Of a stretch of DNA of 5,944 bases, positions 1-5,944 are shown piece after piece (the stretch's first letter is position 1; every line of letters begins with the position of its first letter). The notes below the pieces were generated by a model. The model did not search any database, was not told the origin of the DNA, and worked only from the letters and a program-made list of their open reading frames with translations. The position numbers were made by a program, and so were the translations under genes. This DNA is from Gammaproteobacteria bacterium (lineage in GTDB: Bacteria > Pseudomonadota > Gammaproteobacteria > Pseudomonadales > Azotimanducaceae), in assembly GCA_009840715.1 (NCBI GenBank), contig VXNE01000681.1, positions 1 to 5,944 of the forward strand, given 5' to 3'.

Positions 1-665
1 ACACCGGCGCCATCGTCGAGCATGTCGTCCACGGGCAGGCCATCCGGACGGCCCAGCTCGTGCCCGGTTCGGTGGGCTACGAAGCGTCGCTCGAGCCTTA
101 CGCGTACGATCCCGACCGGTCGCGCGCCCTGCTTGCCGAGGCCGGCTACCCGCGCGGCATACGGATCAACTGCTACAACCTCACGACGCCGCGAGAGCCC
201 AACATCAAGGAGGTAGGCGAGGCGGTGTTCGCATTCCTTGGCGCCGTCGGGATCCGGTGCCGCATCGAGCAGATGGAGTACGGCGCCTGGATCAACCTCC
301 TGCGCGCCGCGTCCCGTCCGCGCATGGACGGCATCATCAGCGCCATGTGGGGCCACGGCCTGCCGGCGGACCCCACCGATGCGTGGTCGGGCCACCTGCA
401 CTCGGCGACCGACGCCTGGGGACGCAACTCCTACCACTCGGACCCGACGTTCGACCGCCTGGTGGAATCGCTGCGCACGACCATGGACCCGGGCGCCCGA
501 TATCGCCTCGCAAGCCGCATCGCCCGGCTGAAGCACGAGCAGGTGGCGGGCGGTCTGCCCACCTACCGTCCGATGATCTCGCTGGCCTGGCGCGACACGC
601 TCGAGTTCCGTCCCTGGCCGGCGGCCGGCTGGCGTTCCATGTACGCCATCGATCTCGCGCCATGA
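1..665 (+). CDS. ABC transporter substrate-binding protein, family 5 (SBP copy 1), 5'-truncated
   Basis: C-terminal 220 residues of a peptide/nickel-type periplasmic solute-binding protein (SBP_bac_5 family). Only this part lies in the window; the first complete codon is at 3-5 and the stop TGA at 663-665. Translation from position 3 aligns without gaps to the same region of the two downstream genes, so a true start near the GTG at 60 is unlikely: the homology already runs through codons 3-59. Roughly 290 N-terminal residues, including any signal peptide, should lie upstream. Visible shared blocks are NCYNLTTPREP (fragment residues 56-66), GIRCRI with the second conserved cysteine, the MWGHGLP segment (nucleotides 345-365), DPTDAWSGHLH, and a Trp-rich end FRPWPAAGWRSMYAIDLAP. 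By-eye identity to copy 2 is about 165 of 220. The stop overlaps the next start (ATGA), so the two genes are probably translated together. The ligand is unknown; dipeptides, oligopeptides, opines, nickel chelates and glycosides are all possible for this family. Confidence 0.95.
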   Translation, partial: TGAIVEHVVHGQAIRTAQLVPGSVGYEASLEPYAYDPDRSRALLAEAGYPRGIRINCYNLTTPREPNIKEVGEAVFAFLGAVGIRCRIEQMEYGAWINLLRAASRPRMDGIISAMWGHGLPADPTDAWSGHLHSATDAWGRNSYHSDPTFDRLVESLRTTMDPGARYRLASRIARLKHEQVAGGLPTYRPMISLAWRDTLEFRPWPAAGWRSMYAIDLAP

Positions 666-2200
666 GGCACCTGCTCGCGGGAGCCGTCGCGCTCATCCTG
701 GCCACGCTGGCCGCCCCGGCGGCGGACGCCCGCGACATCACCGTGGCCTTCGCGGCGGAGCCGCCACAGACAGACCCGACCCGTGCCATCGCCGGCATCG
801 ACGCGTACTTCCTGACGCTCTTCTACGAACAGTTGCTGAACGTCGACCCGACTCTCGGGCGCGTCAACTGGCTGGCCGAATCGTGGTCCTTCGCACCGTC
901 GGGCGAAGACCACGTCCTGTCCGTGAAGATCCGCGAGGGCGTGCGCTTCCACAACGGCGACACCCTCTCCGCCCACGACTTCCGCTACGCCTACGAGCGC
1001 CAACGCGACCCGGCGTCCCGCTCGGCCGTCCGCTTCCGTTTCGTACGCGACCTCGTGGTGCACGACGACCTCCGCTTCGACGTCGTGTTCGACCGGCCCG
1101 ACGCGCTCTTCGAGCAATGGAACCTGACGCTGTGGGCCGTCCCCCGCCGGTACTTCCAGGCGGTGGGCGATGCGGGCATCCAGGCCCACCCGGTCGGGAC
1201 CGGGCCTTGGAAGTTCGTGTCCCGCAAGCCGCGCGAAGAACTGGTGGTCGAGCGTTTCGAGGACTACTGGAACGCACCGGCCAAGCCTCGCGCGCAGCGG
1301 CTCGTCATCAAGATCATCCCGGAGGACACTACCCGCGTTGCCGCCTTCAAGACCGGGACAGTGGACTGGATCGACGCCGTGCCACCCGCGCAGGTCGCCG
1401 GTCTCGCGAGCCTCCGGGGCGTGCGCGTCGCATCGCTGCCGACCGCCAACAACCTCTACCTCGGCATGAACGCCGTCGACCCGCGCAGCCCCCTCGGGGA
1501 CGTGCGCGTCCGCCGGGCCGTGGCGCACGCCATAGACATCGACGCGATCATCGAGCACATCGTGTACGGACAGGGAGTCCGGACCGTGCAGCTCGCCCCC
1601 GGCACGCTGGGCTACGACGAGGGACTCGCGCCGTATGCCTACGATCCGGGACGCTCCCGCGCGCTGCTCGCCGAGGCGGGATACCCGCGCGGGTTCAGCG
1701 TCAACTGCTACAACCTCACGACGCCCCGGGAACCGAACATCAAGGAGGTCGGCGAAGCCGCGTTCGCCTTCCTCACGGCCGTCGGCATCCGCTGCCGGAT
1801 CGTCCAGATGGAGTACGGCGCGTGGGTGCACGTGCTCCGCACGGCCTCGCGGCCCGCCATGGACGGCATCATCAGCGCGATGGGCTGGCAGGGGCTGCCC
1901 GGCGACCCCACCGACGCCTGGTCCGGCCACCTGCACACGTTCACCGACCGCTGGGGACGCGTCTCGTACCACGCCGATCCCGAGCTGGACGGCCTCATCC
2001 AGACCTTGCGCACGACCCTGGATCCAGAGCGGCGCGAGCAGCTCGCGCGGCGCATCGCGCGACTGAAACACGAGCGCGTCGCCGGCGGGCTCCCGACGTA
2101 TCGGCCTGTCGTATCGCTGGCCTGGCGCGACACGATCGCGTTTCGGCCCTGGCCGGCGGCGTACTGGCGCTCGATGTACGAGATCGATCTCGCGCCGTGA
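662..2200 (+). CDS. ABC transporter substrate-binding protein, family 5 (SBP copy 2)
   Basis: Complete 512-residue periplasmic solute-binding protein, a normal length for SBP_bac_5 members. The frame stays open upstream to about 257, but that part is antiparallel to no known family and lies inside copy 1. ATG 662 is chosen because a signal peptide begins there: MRH, a hydrophobic core (residues 4-19), and a probable signal peptidase I site after A21-D22-A23. No lipobox is present, so a soluble periplasmic protein is expected. Family landmarks are LAESW (71-75), a REGVRFHNGD-type segment with HNGD at 97-100, GTGPWKF (179-185), the IIPEDTTRVAAFKTG stretch that follows, and NCYNLTTPREP (348-358). 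The mature protein has only two cysteines, C349 and C378, both conserved in the other copies. Residues 407-413 read MGWQGLP where copies 1 and 3 have MWGHGLP. No Shine-Dalgarno is visible; coupling through the ATGA overlap with copy 1 would explain translation. Ligand unknown. Confidence 0.96.
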   Translation: MRHLLAGAVALILATLAAPAADARDITVAFAAEPPQTDPTRAIAGIDAYFLTLFYEQLLNVDPTLGRVNWLAESWSFAPSGEDHVLSVKIREGVRFHNGDTLSAHDFRYAYERQRDPASRSAVRFRFVRDLVVHDDLRFDVVFDRPDALFEQWNLTLWAVPRRYFQAVGDAGIQAHPVGTGPWKFVSRKPREELVVERFEDYWNAPAKPRAQRLVIKIIPEDTTRVAAFKTGTVDWIDAVPPAQVAGLASLRGVRVASLPTANNLYLGMNAVDPRSPLGDVRVRRAVAHAIDIDAIIEHIVYGQGVRTVQLAPGTLGYDEGLAPYAYDPGRSRALLAEAGYPRGFSVNCYNLTTPREPNIKEVGEAAFAFLTAVGIRCRIVQMEYGAWVHVLRTASRPAMDGIISAMGWQGLPGDPTDAWSGHLHTFTDRWGRVSYHADPELDGLIQTLRTTLDPERREQLARRIARLKHERVAGGLPTYRPVVSLAWRDTIAFRPWPAAYWRSMYEIDLAP

Positions 2201-2228
2201 AGCGGCGCGCTGACGCACGGTCGATCCG

Positions 2229-2256
2229 CTGTCGCAGACCGGGTCAAGTGTGTAAC
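2229..2256 (+). promoter_or_regulatory. weak candidate promoter in the only intergenic gap
   Basis: The 67-bp space between SBP copies 2 and 3 (2201-2267) is the only real gap in the operon. It contains TGTAAC at 2251-2256, matching 4 of 6 positions of the sigma-70 -10 consensus, with CTGTCG (3 of 6 to the -35 consensus) 16 bp upstream at 2229-2234. Transcription from it would begin near 2263, only about 5 bases before the ATG at 2268, giving an almost leaderless message. That would fit the lack of any Shine-Dalgarno before that ATG. Matches this weak occur by chance, and the sigma factors of this host are unknown, so this is only a candidate. Confidence 0.15.
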
Positions 2257-2267
2257 TCTCCCGGCCG

Positions 2268-3818
2268 ATGACGATCCTGCGACGGCTCCTCGCCGGTGGG
2301 CTCACGCTCGCCTTCACGACTTGCGGCTACGCCGCCGAGGTGGTCGTCGCGTTCGGCGCCGAGCCTGTTCAGGTCGATCCCACGCGCTCCTCCGCCGGGG
2401 TGGATCTGTACTTCACGAATCTCTTCTACGAGCAACTCCTCGCAGTCAATCCGGACCTCGAACGGGTCAACTGGCTGGCCGAGTCCTGGGAGGTGGATCA
2501 GAACGGGGCGGACACCGTGATCCGCGTGACGCTGCGCGAGAACGTCCGGTTCCACAACGGGGACATCCTCACGTCGGAGGACCTTCGCTACGCATACGAG
2601 CGCCAGAGCGACCCCATCTCGCGCAACGCCGGCCGCTTCCGCTACATCCGCGACCTCGTCGTGCTCGACGACCGGCGGTTCGAGATCGTATTCGACGCGC
2701 CGGACGGCGCGTTCATTCCCCTGAACCTCGCGCTCTGGGCCATCCCGCGGCGGTACTTCGAGGAAGTGGGGGAAGCCGGCGTGCAGGCGCACCCCATTGG
2801 CACCGGCCCGTGGAAGTTCGTGTCGCGCAAGCCCCGCGAGGAACTCGTCGTCGAGCGTTTCGAGGACTACTGGAACCCCGCGGCACAGCCGGCCGCCGAC
2901 CGGCTCGTCATCAAGATCATCCCCGAGGACACGACGCGGGTCGCGGCGTTCAAGACTGGCGCCGTGGACTGGATCGACGCCGTGCCGCCCGCTCTCATCG
3001 CGGACTTCGAGACCCTCCCCGGTGTGCGCGTCGTGTCGCTTCCGGCGCCCAACAACCTGTTCCTCAACATCAACGCGACGGACCCCAAGCATCCCCTGTA
3101 CGACGTGCGCGTGCGCCAGGCCATCGCCCACGCCATCGACTTCGACGCGATCATCGAGTTCATCCTCTATGGGCAGGGCATCCGCACCGCGCAGCTCGCC
3201 CCCGGTTCCCTTGGCTACGACCCGGACCTCGCGCCGTATCCCTATGACCCCGAACGTGCCCGCGCGCTCCTCACCGAGGCCGGTTTCGAACGCGGGGTCA
3301 ACGTCAACTGCTACAACCTGACGACGCCGCGCGAGCCGTACATCAAGGAGATGGGCGAGGCCGTGTTTGCTTACCTCACCACGGTCGGCATACGCTGCCG
3401 CATCGTGCAGCTGGAGTACGGCGCCTGGATCAACCTGGCGCGGGTGAACGCACGCCCCATGATGGACGGCATCTTGAGCACCATGTGGGGCCACGGCCTG
3501 CCCGGGGACCCGACCGACCCCTGGTCCGGTCACCTGCACTCCACCGGAGACGGCTGGGGGCCCTACTCCTACCACGCCGACCCCGAACTGGACCGCATGG
3601 TCGAGGAGTTCCGGACGACGCTCGATCCCGCCACGCGGGAGCGCCTCGCCCGGCAACTCGCGCGCGTGAAGCACGACCGGGTGGCCGGGGGCCTGCCCAC
3701 TTACCGCCCGATGATCACGTTCGCCTGGCGCGACACCATCGACTACCGTCCCTGGCCCGGGGCCTTCTGGCGGGCGATGCGGCACATCGGCCCCGCCCGC
3801 GCAGGGACATCGCACTGA
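2268..3818 (+). CDS. ABC transporter substrate-binding protein, family 5 (SBP copy 3)
   Basis: Complete 516-residue solute-binding protein, paralogous to the two genes before it. ATG 2268 is the first possible start: an in-frame TAA lies at 2253-2255 with no start codon between. It opens a signal peptide with a basic end (MTILRR), a hydrophobic core to about residue 18, and probable cleavage after A22 or A23. C19 is preceded by Phe-Thr-Thr, which is not a lipobox. Landmarks are LAESW (70-74), HNGD (96-99), GTGPWKF (178-184) and NCYNLTTPREP (347-357). C348 and C377 are the only cysteines of the mature chain, at the spacing seen in copies 1 and 2. Identity to copy 2 is about 151 of 220 over the C-terminal region. 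Its extreme C-terminus differs: the IDLAP ending of copies 1 and 2 is replaced by IGPARAGTSH, about five residues longer. It ends 1 base before the permease gene, so it is the SBP most directly tied to the transporter. No clear ribosome binding site precedes it. Confidence 0.97.
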   Translation: MTILRRLLAGGLTLAFTTCGYAAEVVVAFGAEPVQVDPTRSSAGVDLYFTNLFYEQLLAVNPDLERVNWLAESWEVDQNGADTVIRVTLRENVRFHNGDILTSEDLRYAYERQSDPISRNAGRFRYIRDLVVLDDRRFEIVFDAPDGAFIPLNLALWAIPRRYFEEVGEAGVQAHPIGTGPWKFVSRKPREELVVERFEDYWNPAAQPAADRLVIKIIPEDTTRVAAFKTGAVDWIDAVPPALIADFETLPGVRVVSLPAPNNLFLNINATDPKHPLYDVRVRQAIAHAIDFDAIIEFILYGQGIRTAQLAPGSLGYDPDLAPYPYDPERARALLTEAGFERGVNVNCYNLTTPREPYIKEMGEAVFAYLTTVGIRCRIVQLEYGAWINLARVNARPMMDGILSTMWGHGLPGDPTDPWSGHLHSTGDGWGPYSYHADPELDRMVEEFRTTLDPATRERLARQLARVKHDRVAGGLPTYRPMITFAWRDTIDYRPWPGAFWRAMRHIGPARAGTSH

Positions 3819-3819
3819 C

Positions 3820-4737
3820 GTGCGGCGCTACGTACTGAACCGGTTGTGGCAGGGCGCCGTCGCCGTGGTCGGCGCGCTGCTCATCGTCTTCGTGGCCCAG
3901 CGCCTGTCCGGGGACCCGGTGGCGCTGCTGCTGCCCATGGACGCGACCGAAGCGGACTTCGAGGCGATGCGCCGCGCCCTGGGCCTCGACCGGCCGCTGC
4001 CCGTGCAGTTCGTGGTGTTCCTGCGGGACGCGCTCACCGGCGACTTCGGTCACTCGTACCTGTGGAACATGCCGGCCATGGACCTGGTCCTCGAGCGGCT
4101 GCCGGCGACGCTGGAACTCGCGCTCGCGGGTCTCGTGTTCGCCCTGGCGCTGGCCGTGCCGCTCGGGGTCCTCTCGGCCGTGCACCGCGGCGGGTGGATC
4201 GACAACGCGGCCAAGCTCTTCGCGATGCTCGGCCAGGCGATGCCCGGATTCTGGGTCGGACTGTTGCTGATCGTCTTCGTGGCGGTGCAACTGCAGTGGC
4301 TACCGGCCTACGGGCGCGGCACGGTGGGCCACCTCATCCTCCCGGCGATCGCGCTCGGCTGGTACCCGGTCGCCGCCATGACGCGCACGCTACGCTCGGC
4401 GATGCTCGACATCATGCAGAGCGACTACGTGCGCATGGAGCGCGCCATCGGTCTCCCCGAACGCGCGATCGTCTGGCGCTTCGCCCTGCGCAACGCCGCC
4501 GTGCCGCTCGTCACGCTCATCGGCGTGTACTTCGCGAACATGCTGGGCGGCGCCTTCGTGATCGAGGTGGTCTTCGCCTGGCCCGGCGTTGGCCGTGCCG
4601 TCGTCGAAGCGGTGTTCGCGCGGGACTTCCCGGTCGTGCAGGCGGGCGTGATCCTGGCCGCGGTCATCTTCGTCGTGGTCAATCTGATCGTGGACCTCAC
4701 CTACGGGCTGATCGACCCGAGGATCCGGCATGAGTGA
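3820..4737 (+). CDS. DppB/OppB-like ABC transporter permease subunit
   Basis: Inner-membrane permease of the peptide/nickel importer family, 305 residues, a typical DppB length. With the DppC-like partner it forms the translocation channel. The GTG start at 3820 lies 1 base after the stop of SBP copy 3 and gives the classic opening MRRYVLNRLWQ; no better in-frame start lies nearby. AGGGA at 3803-3807 is a weak, rather distant ribosome binding site. By-eye hydrophobic segments are at residues 9-28, 97-121, 132-157, 169-190, 228-252 and 274-297, the six expected. The soluble N-terminal part after segment 1 carries the family pattern LGLDRPLPVQF (54-64) and GDFGHSY (74-80). The cytoplasmic coupling (EAA) loop is at about 201-232, SDYVRMERAIGLPERAIVWR and onward, ending ALRNAAVPLVT. 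The C-terminus YGLIDPRIRHE is typical. It overlaps the next gene by 8 bp (ATGAGTGA). Family assignment is secure; substrate is not. Confidence 0.97.
   Translation: MRRYVLNRLWQGAVAVVGALLIVFVAQRLSGDPVALLLPMDATEADFEAMRRALGLDRPLPVQFVVFLRDALTGDFGHSYLWNMPAMDLVLERLPATLELALAGLVFALALAVPLGVLSAVHRGGWIDNAAKLFAMLGQAMPGFWVGLLLIVFVAVQLQWLPAYGRGTVGHLILPAIALGWYPVAAMTRTLRSAMLDIMQSDYVRMERAIGLPERAIVWRFALRNAAVPLVTLIGVYFANMLGGAFVIEVVFAWPGVGRAVVEAVFARDFPVVQAGVILAAVIFVVVNLIVDLTYGLIDPRIRHE
4719..4723 (+). promoter_or_regulatory. Shine-Dalgarno site of the DppC-like permease gene
   Basis: GAGGA lies 6 bases before the ATG at 4730, inside the last codons of the upstream permease. It is the clearest ribosome binding site in the window and fixes the start of the downstream gene. 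The other starts have weak or no such motif, so this one may help balance the two permease subunits. Confidence 0.55.
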
Positions 4738-5620
4738 CGTAGCACCTGCCCCCCTGCCGGGTTTCGGGGTCGGGCGCGCGATGCGGCGCGTCGTGGGGCG
4801 CGGATTCCCGTGGATCGCAGCGTCGATCCTGCTGCTCGTGCTGGTCTGCGCGCTCGGCAGTCCCCTCATCGCACCCCACGCCCCGGACGCCATCTCGCTA
4901 CGCGACGCCATGCAGCCGCCCGTCTGGCAGGAAGGCGGCACCGCGCGATTCCTCCTCGGCACCGACAACCTCGGCCGCGATATCCTGAGCCGCATCATCG
5001 CCGGGGCGCGCATCTCCGTAACGATCGCCGCCTACGCCATCGTCCTCTCCGGGTTCATTGGCGCCCTGCTCGGCATGGCCGCCGGTTACTTCGGGGGTGT
5101 CGTCGATGCGGTCATCTCGCGCCTCATCGACATCCAGATGTCCGTCCCCGCGCTGCCGCTAGCCATGCTCTTCGCCGCCGTGCTGCCGCCCGGCGAGGCC
5201 ATGGTCGTGATTGTGATCGTCCTCACGTACTGGACCTGGTACGCGCGCATCGTGCGCGGCGAGGTGCTGAGCCTGCGCGAGCGGGACTACATCGCGCTGG
5301 CGAAGGTCGCCGGCGTCTCGACTCCCATGATCTTCCTCCGCCACCTGACGCCCAACATCCTGAACATCATGCTCGTGCTCGCGACGCTGCAATTCGGCAG
5401 CGTGATCGTGTTCGAGGCGGGGCTCAGCTTCCTGGGTCTCGGCATCCAGCCGCCCCAGGTCTCCTGGGGCGGCATGCTGGCGGACGGGCGCAACTTCATC
5501 GAGGTCGCGTGGTGGCTCATCACCATCCCCGGCATTGCCATCATGGCCGCCTGTCTCGCGTCCAACCTGCTCGGCGACTGGCTGCGTGACACGTTCGACC
5601 CGATGCGGCGGCAGATATGA
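4730..5620 (+). CDS. DppC/OppC-like ABC transporter permease subunit
   Basis: Second inner-membrane permease of the importer, 296 residues, normal for DppC. ATG 4730 overlaps the DppB-like stop by 8 bp and has GAGGA 6 bases upstream. The layout is that of the family: a cytoplasmic N-terminus, first hydrophobic segment at about 27-49 followed by SPLIAPHAPD, then the hallmark LLGTDNLGRDILSR (75-88) before the core permease domain. Further hydrophobic segments lie near 98-120, 138-152, 156-174, 209-231 and 260-282. The coupling (EAA) loop is at about 183-210: RERDYIALAKVAGVS followed by a RHLTPN segment. GLSFLGLGIQPPQVSWGGML (231-250) and the closing DWLRDTFDPMRR (283-294) are strongly diagnostic of this subunit. 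It should pair with the DppB-like protein and dock an ATPase heterodimer. Its stop overlaps the next start as ATGA, pointing to translational coupling. Substrate cannot be inferred. Confidence 0.97.
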   Translation: MSDVAPAPLPGFGVGRAMRRVVGRGFPWIAASILLLVLVCALGSPLIAPHAPDAISLRDAMQPPVWQEGGTARFLLGTDNLGRDILSRIIAGARISVTIAAYAIVLSGFIGALLGMAAGYFGGVVDAVISRLIDIQMSVPALPLAMLFAAVLPPGEAMVVIVIVLTYWTWYARIVRGEVLSLRERDYIALAKVAGVSTPMIFLRHLTPNILNIMLVLATLQFGSVIVFEAGLSFLGLGIQPPQVSWGGMLADGRNFIEVAWWLITIPGIAIMAACLASNLLGDWLRDTFDPMRRQI

Positions 5621-5944
5621 ACGCGCCGCTCCTGTCCGTGGAGGACCTCAAGACGCACCTGTTCCTCCGCAGGGGCGTGGTCAAGGCCGTGGACGGCGTG
5701 TCCTTCACGCTGGACGCGAAGGAGACGCTCGGGCTGATCGGCGAGTCCGGCAGCGGCAAGACCATGACGGGGCTCTCGCTCCTCGGCCTGCCGCCGAAAC
5801 CCGCCGGCCGGATCGTCGGTGGATCGATCCGCCTCGAAGGACGCGAACTCGTGGGCCTCGATGAGGACATCCTGGCCGAGGAGATCCGGGGCCGCCGCAT
5901 CGCCATGATTTCGCAGGATCCGATGACCTCGCTGAACCCGGTGT
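5617..5944 (+). CDS. DppD/OppD-like ABC transporter ATP-binding subunit, 3'-truncated
   Basis: First 109 codons of a nucleotide-binding subunit; the frame is open to the right edge. The start ATG 5617 sits in an ATGA overlap with the DppC-like stop and yields MNAPLLSVEDLKTHLFLRRG, the usual opening beta-strand of this family. VVKAVDGVSFTL (21-32) leads to the Walker A motif GESGSGKT (42-49), an LLGLPP segment (55-60), the GGSIRLEGREL strand (68-78) and the Q-loop SQDPMTSLNP (99-108) with Q100. The ABC signature, Walker B, H-loop and the C-terminal oligopeptide/dipeptide domain would lie beyond the window. In this family it hydrolyses ATP on the cytoplasmic face, usually as a heterodimer with a second ATPase (DppF/OppF) encoded just downstream; that gene is not visible here. 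Nothing seen is abnormal. The subfamily follows from operon position and the Q-loop sequence rather than from the whole protein. Confidence 0.94.
   Translation, partial: MNAPLLSVEDLKTHLFLRRGVVKAVDGVSFTLDAKETLGLIGESGSGKTMTGLSLLGLPPKPAGRIVGGSIRLEGRELVGLDEDILAEEIRGRRIAMISQDPMTSLNPV

Larger units (their letters stand above)
1..3818 (+). repeat. tandem array of three diverged SBP paralogues
   Basis: Three direct, head-to-tail copies of the same gene fill this span (the first cut by the window edge, the second at 662-2200, the third at 2268-3818). They align without internal gaps over the ~220 residues common to all. Nucleotide similarity persists but with many synonymous changes; for example the codons for NCYNLTT start at 168, 1703 and 3306 and are nearly identical, while flanking codons differ. 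This is an old duplication series rather than a fresh repeat, and the copies are intact open frames, not pseudogenes. The left boundary is unknown, so there may be more than three copies. Confidence 0.85.

Noticed and set aside
257..661. Apparent in-frame N-terminal extension of SBP copy 2 to about position 257.
   Set aside because: This part lies within copy 1, has the composition of a shifted frame and would bury the clear signal peptide that begins at ATG 662.
2239..2264. Possible hairpin before SBP copy 3: CCGGG at 2239-2243 against CCCGG at 2260-2264.
   Set aside because: Only a 5-bp stem with a 16-base loop that cannot be extended either way, and no T-run follows. It is easily explained by chance at this GC content, so it is not called a terminator or riboswitch.
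883..2271. A 462-codon plus-strand frame overlapping SBP copy 2 in another phase.
   Set aside because: The product is Arg- and Pro-rich low-complexity sequence typical of a shifted frame in GC-rich DNA, while the overlapping frame encodes a well-conserved SBP with a signal peptide.
2301..2340. Possible lipoprotein signal around C19 of SBP copy 3.
   Set aside because: The three residues before the cysteine are Phe-Thr-Thr, which do not fit a lipobox, and a signal peptidase I site follows shortly at A22/A23; copy 2 has no cysteine in its signal peptide.
563..3815. Two very long minus-strand open frames (563-2317 and 2244-3815) opposite the SBP genes.
   Set aside because: They mirror the coding strand in GC-rich sequence, are dominated by Arg, Gly, Ala, Val and Asp, show no family motif or plausible start, and merely track the paralogy of the sense genes. 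They are shadows of the SBP frames.
1..5944. Search for an unusual or undescribed system (non-coding RNA, mobile element, CRISPR, defence or biosynthetic genes).
   Set aside because: Coding sequence of one transporter operon fills nearly the whole window. No unexplained stretch exceeds 67 bp, and no terminal inverted repeats, short regular repeats or tRNA-like folds were seen.

Overview
The window is a compact, wholly plus-strand stretch of a GC-rich bacterial chromosome. It carries most of one ABC importer operon of the peptide/nickel (Dpp/Opp, PepT) family. Codon use is strongly G/C-ending throughout. The two substrate-binding proteins whose N-termini are visible carry ordinary Sec signal peptides ending in Ala and no lipobox, which suggests soluble periplasmic proteins and so a diderm (Gram-negative type) host. 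The sequence alone does not allow a closer taxonomic assignment.

Layout: positions 1-665 hold the C-terminal part of a first substrate-binding protein (SBP), cut by the left edge. Positions 662-2200 hold a second, complete SBP that overlaps the first by ATGA. After a 67-bp gap, 2268-3818 hold a third, complete SBP. The three are colinear paralogues without internal gaps over the region they share; by-eye counts give about 75% amino-acid identity (copy 1 vs 2) and about 69% (copy 2 vs 3) over the last ~220 residues. They are followed by the two permease subunits (DppB-like at 3820-4737, DppC-like at 4730-5620) and by the first 109 codons of a DppD/OppD-like ATPase (from 5617), cut by the right edge.

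How it works together: in this family the SBP captures ligand in the periplasm and delivers it to a B/C permease heterodimer, and a D/F ATPase pair powers import. Gene junctions are very tight (4-bp overlap, 67-bp gap, 1-bp gap, 8-bp overlap, 4-bp overlap), so one transcription unit with translational coupling is likely. The only real intergenic space lies before the third SBP. The ligand cannot be read from the sequence.

The one departure from the textbook operon is the tandem set of at least three diverging SBP genes feeding what appears to be one permease. I see no RNA gene, mobile element, CRISPR array, attachment site or clear terminator, and no evidence of an undescribed system beyond this SBP amplification.
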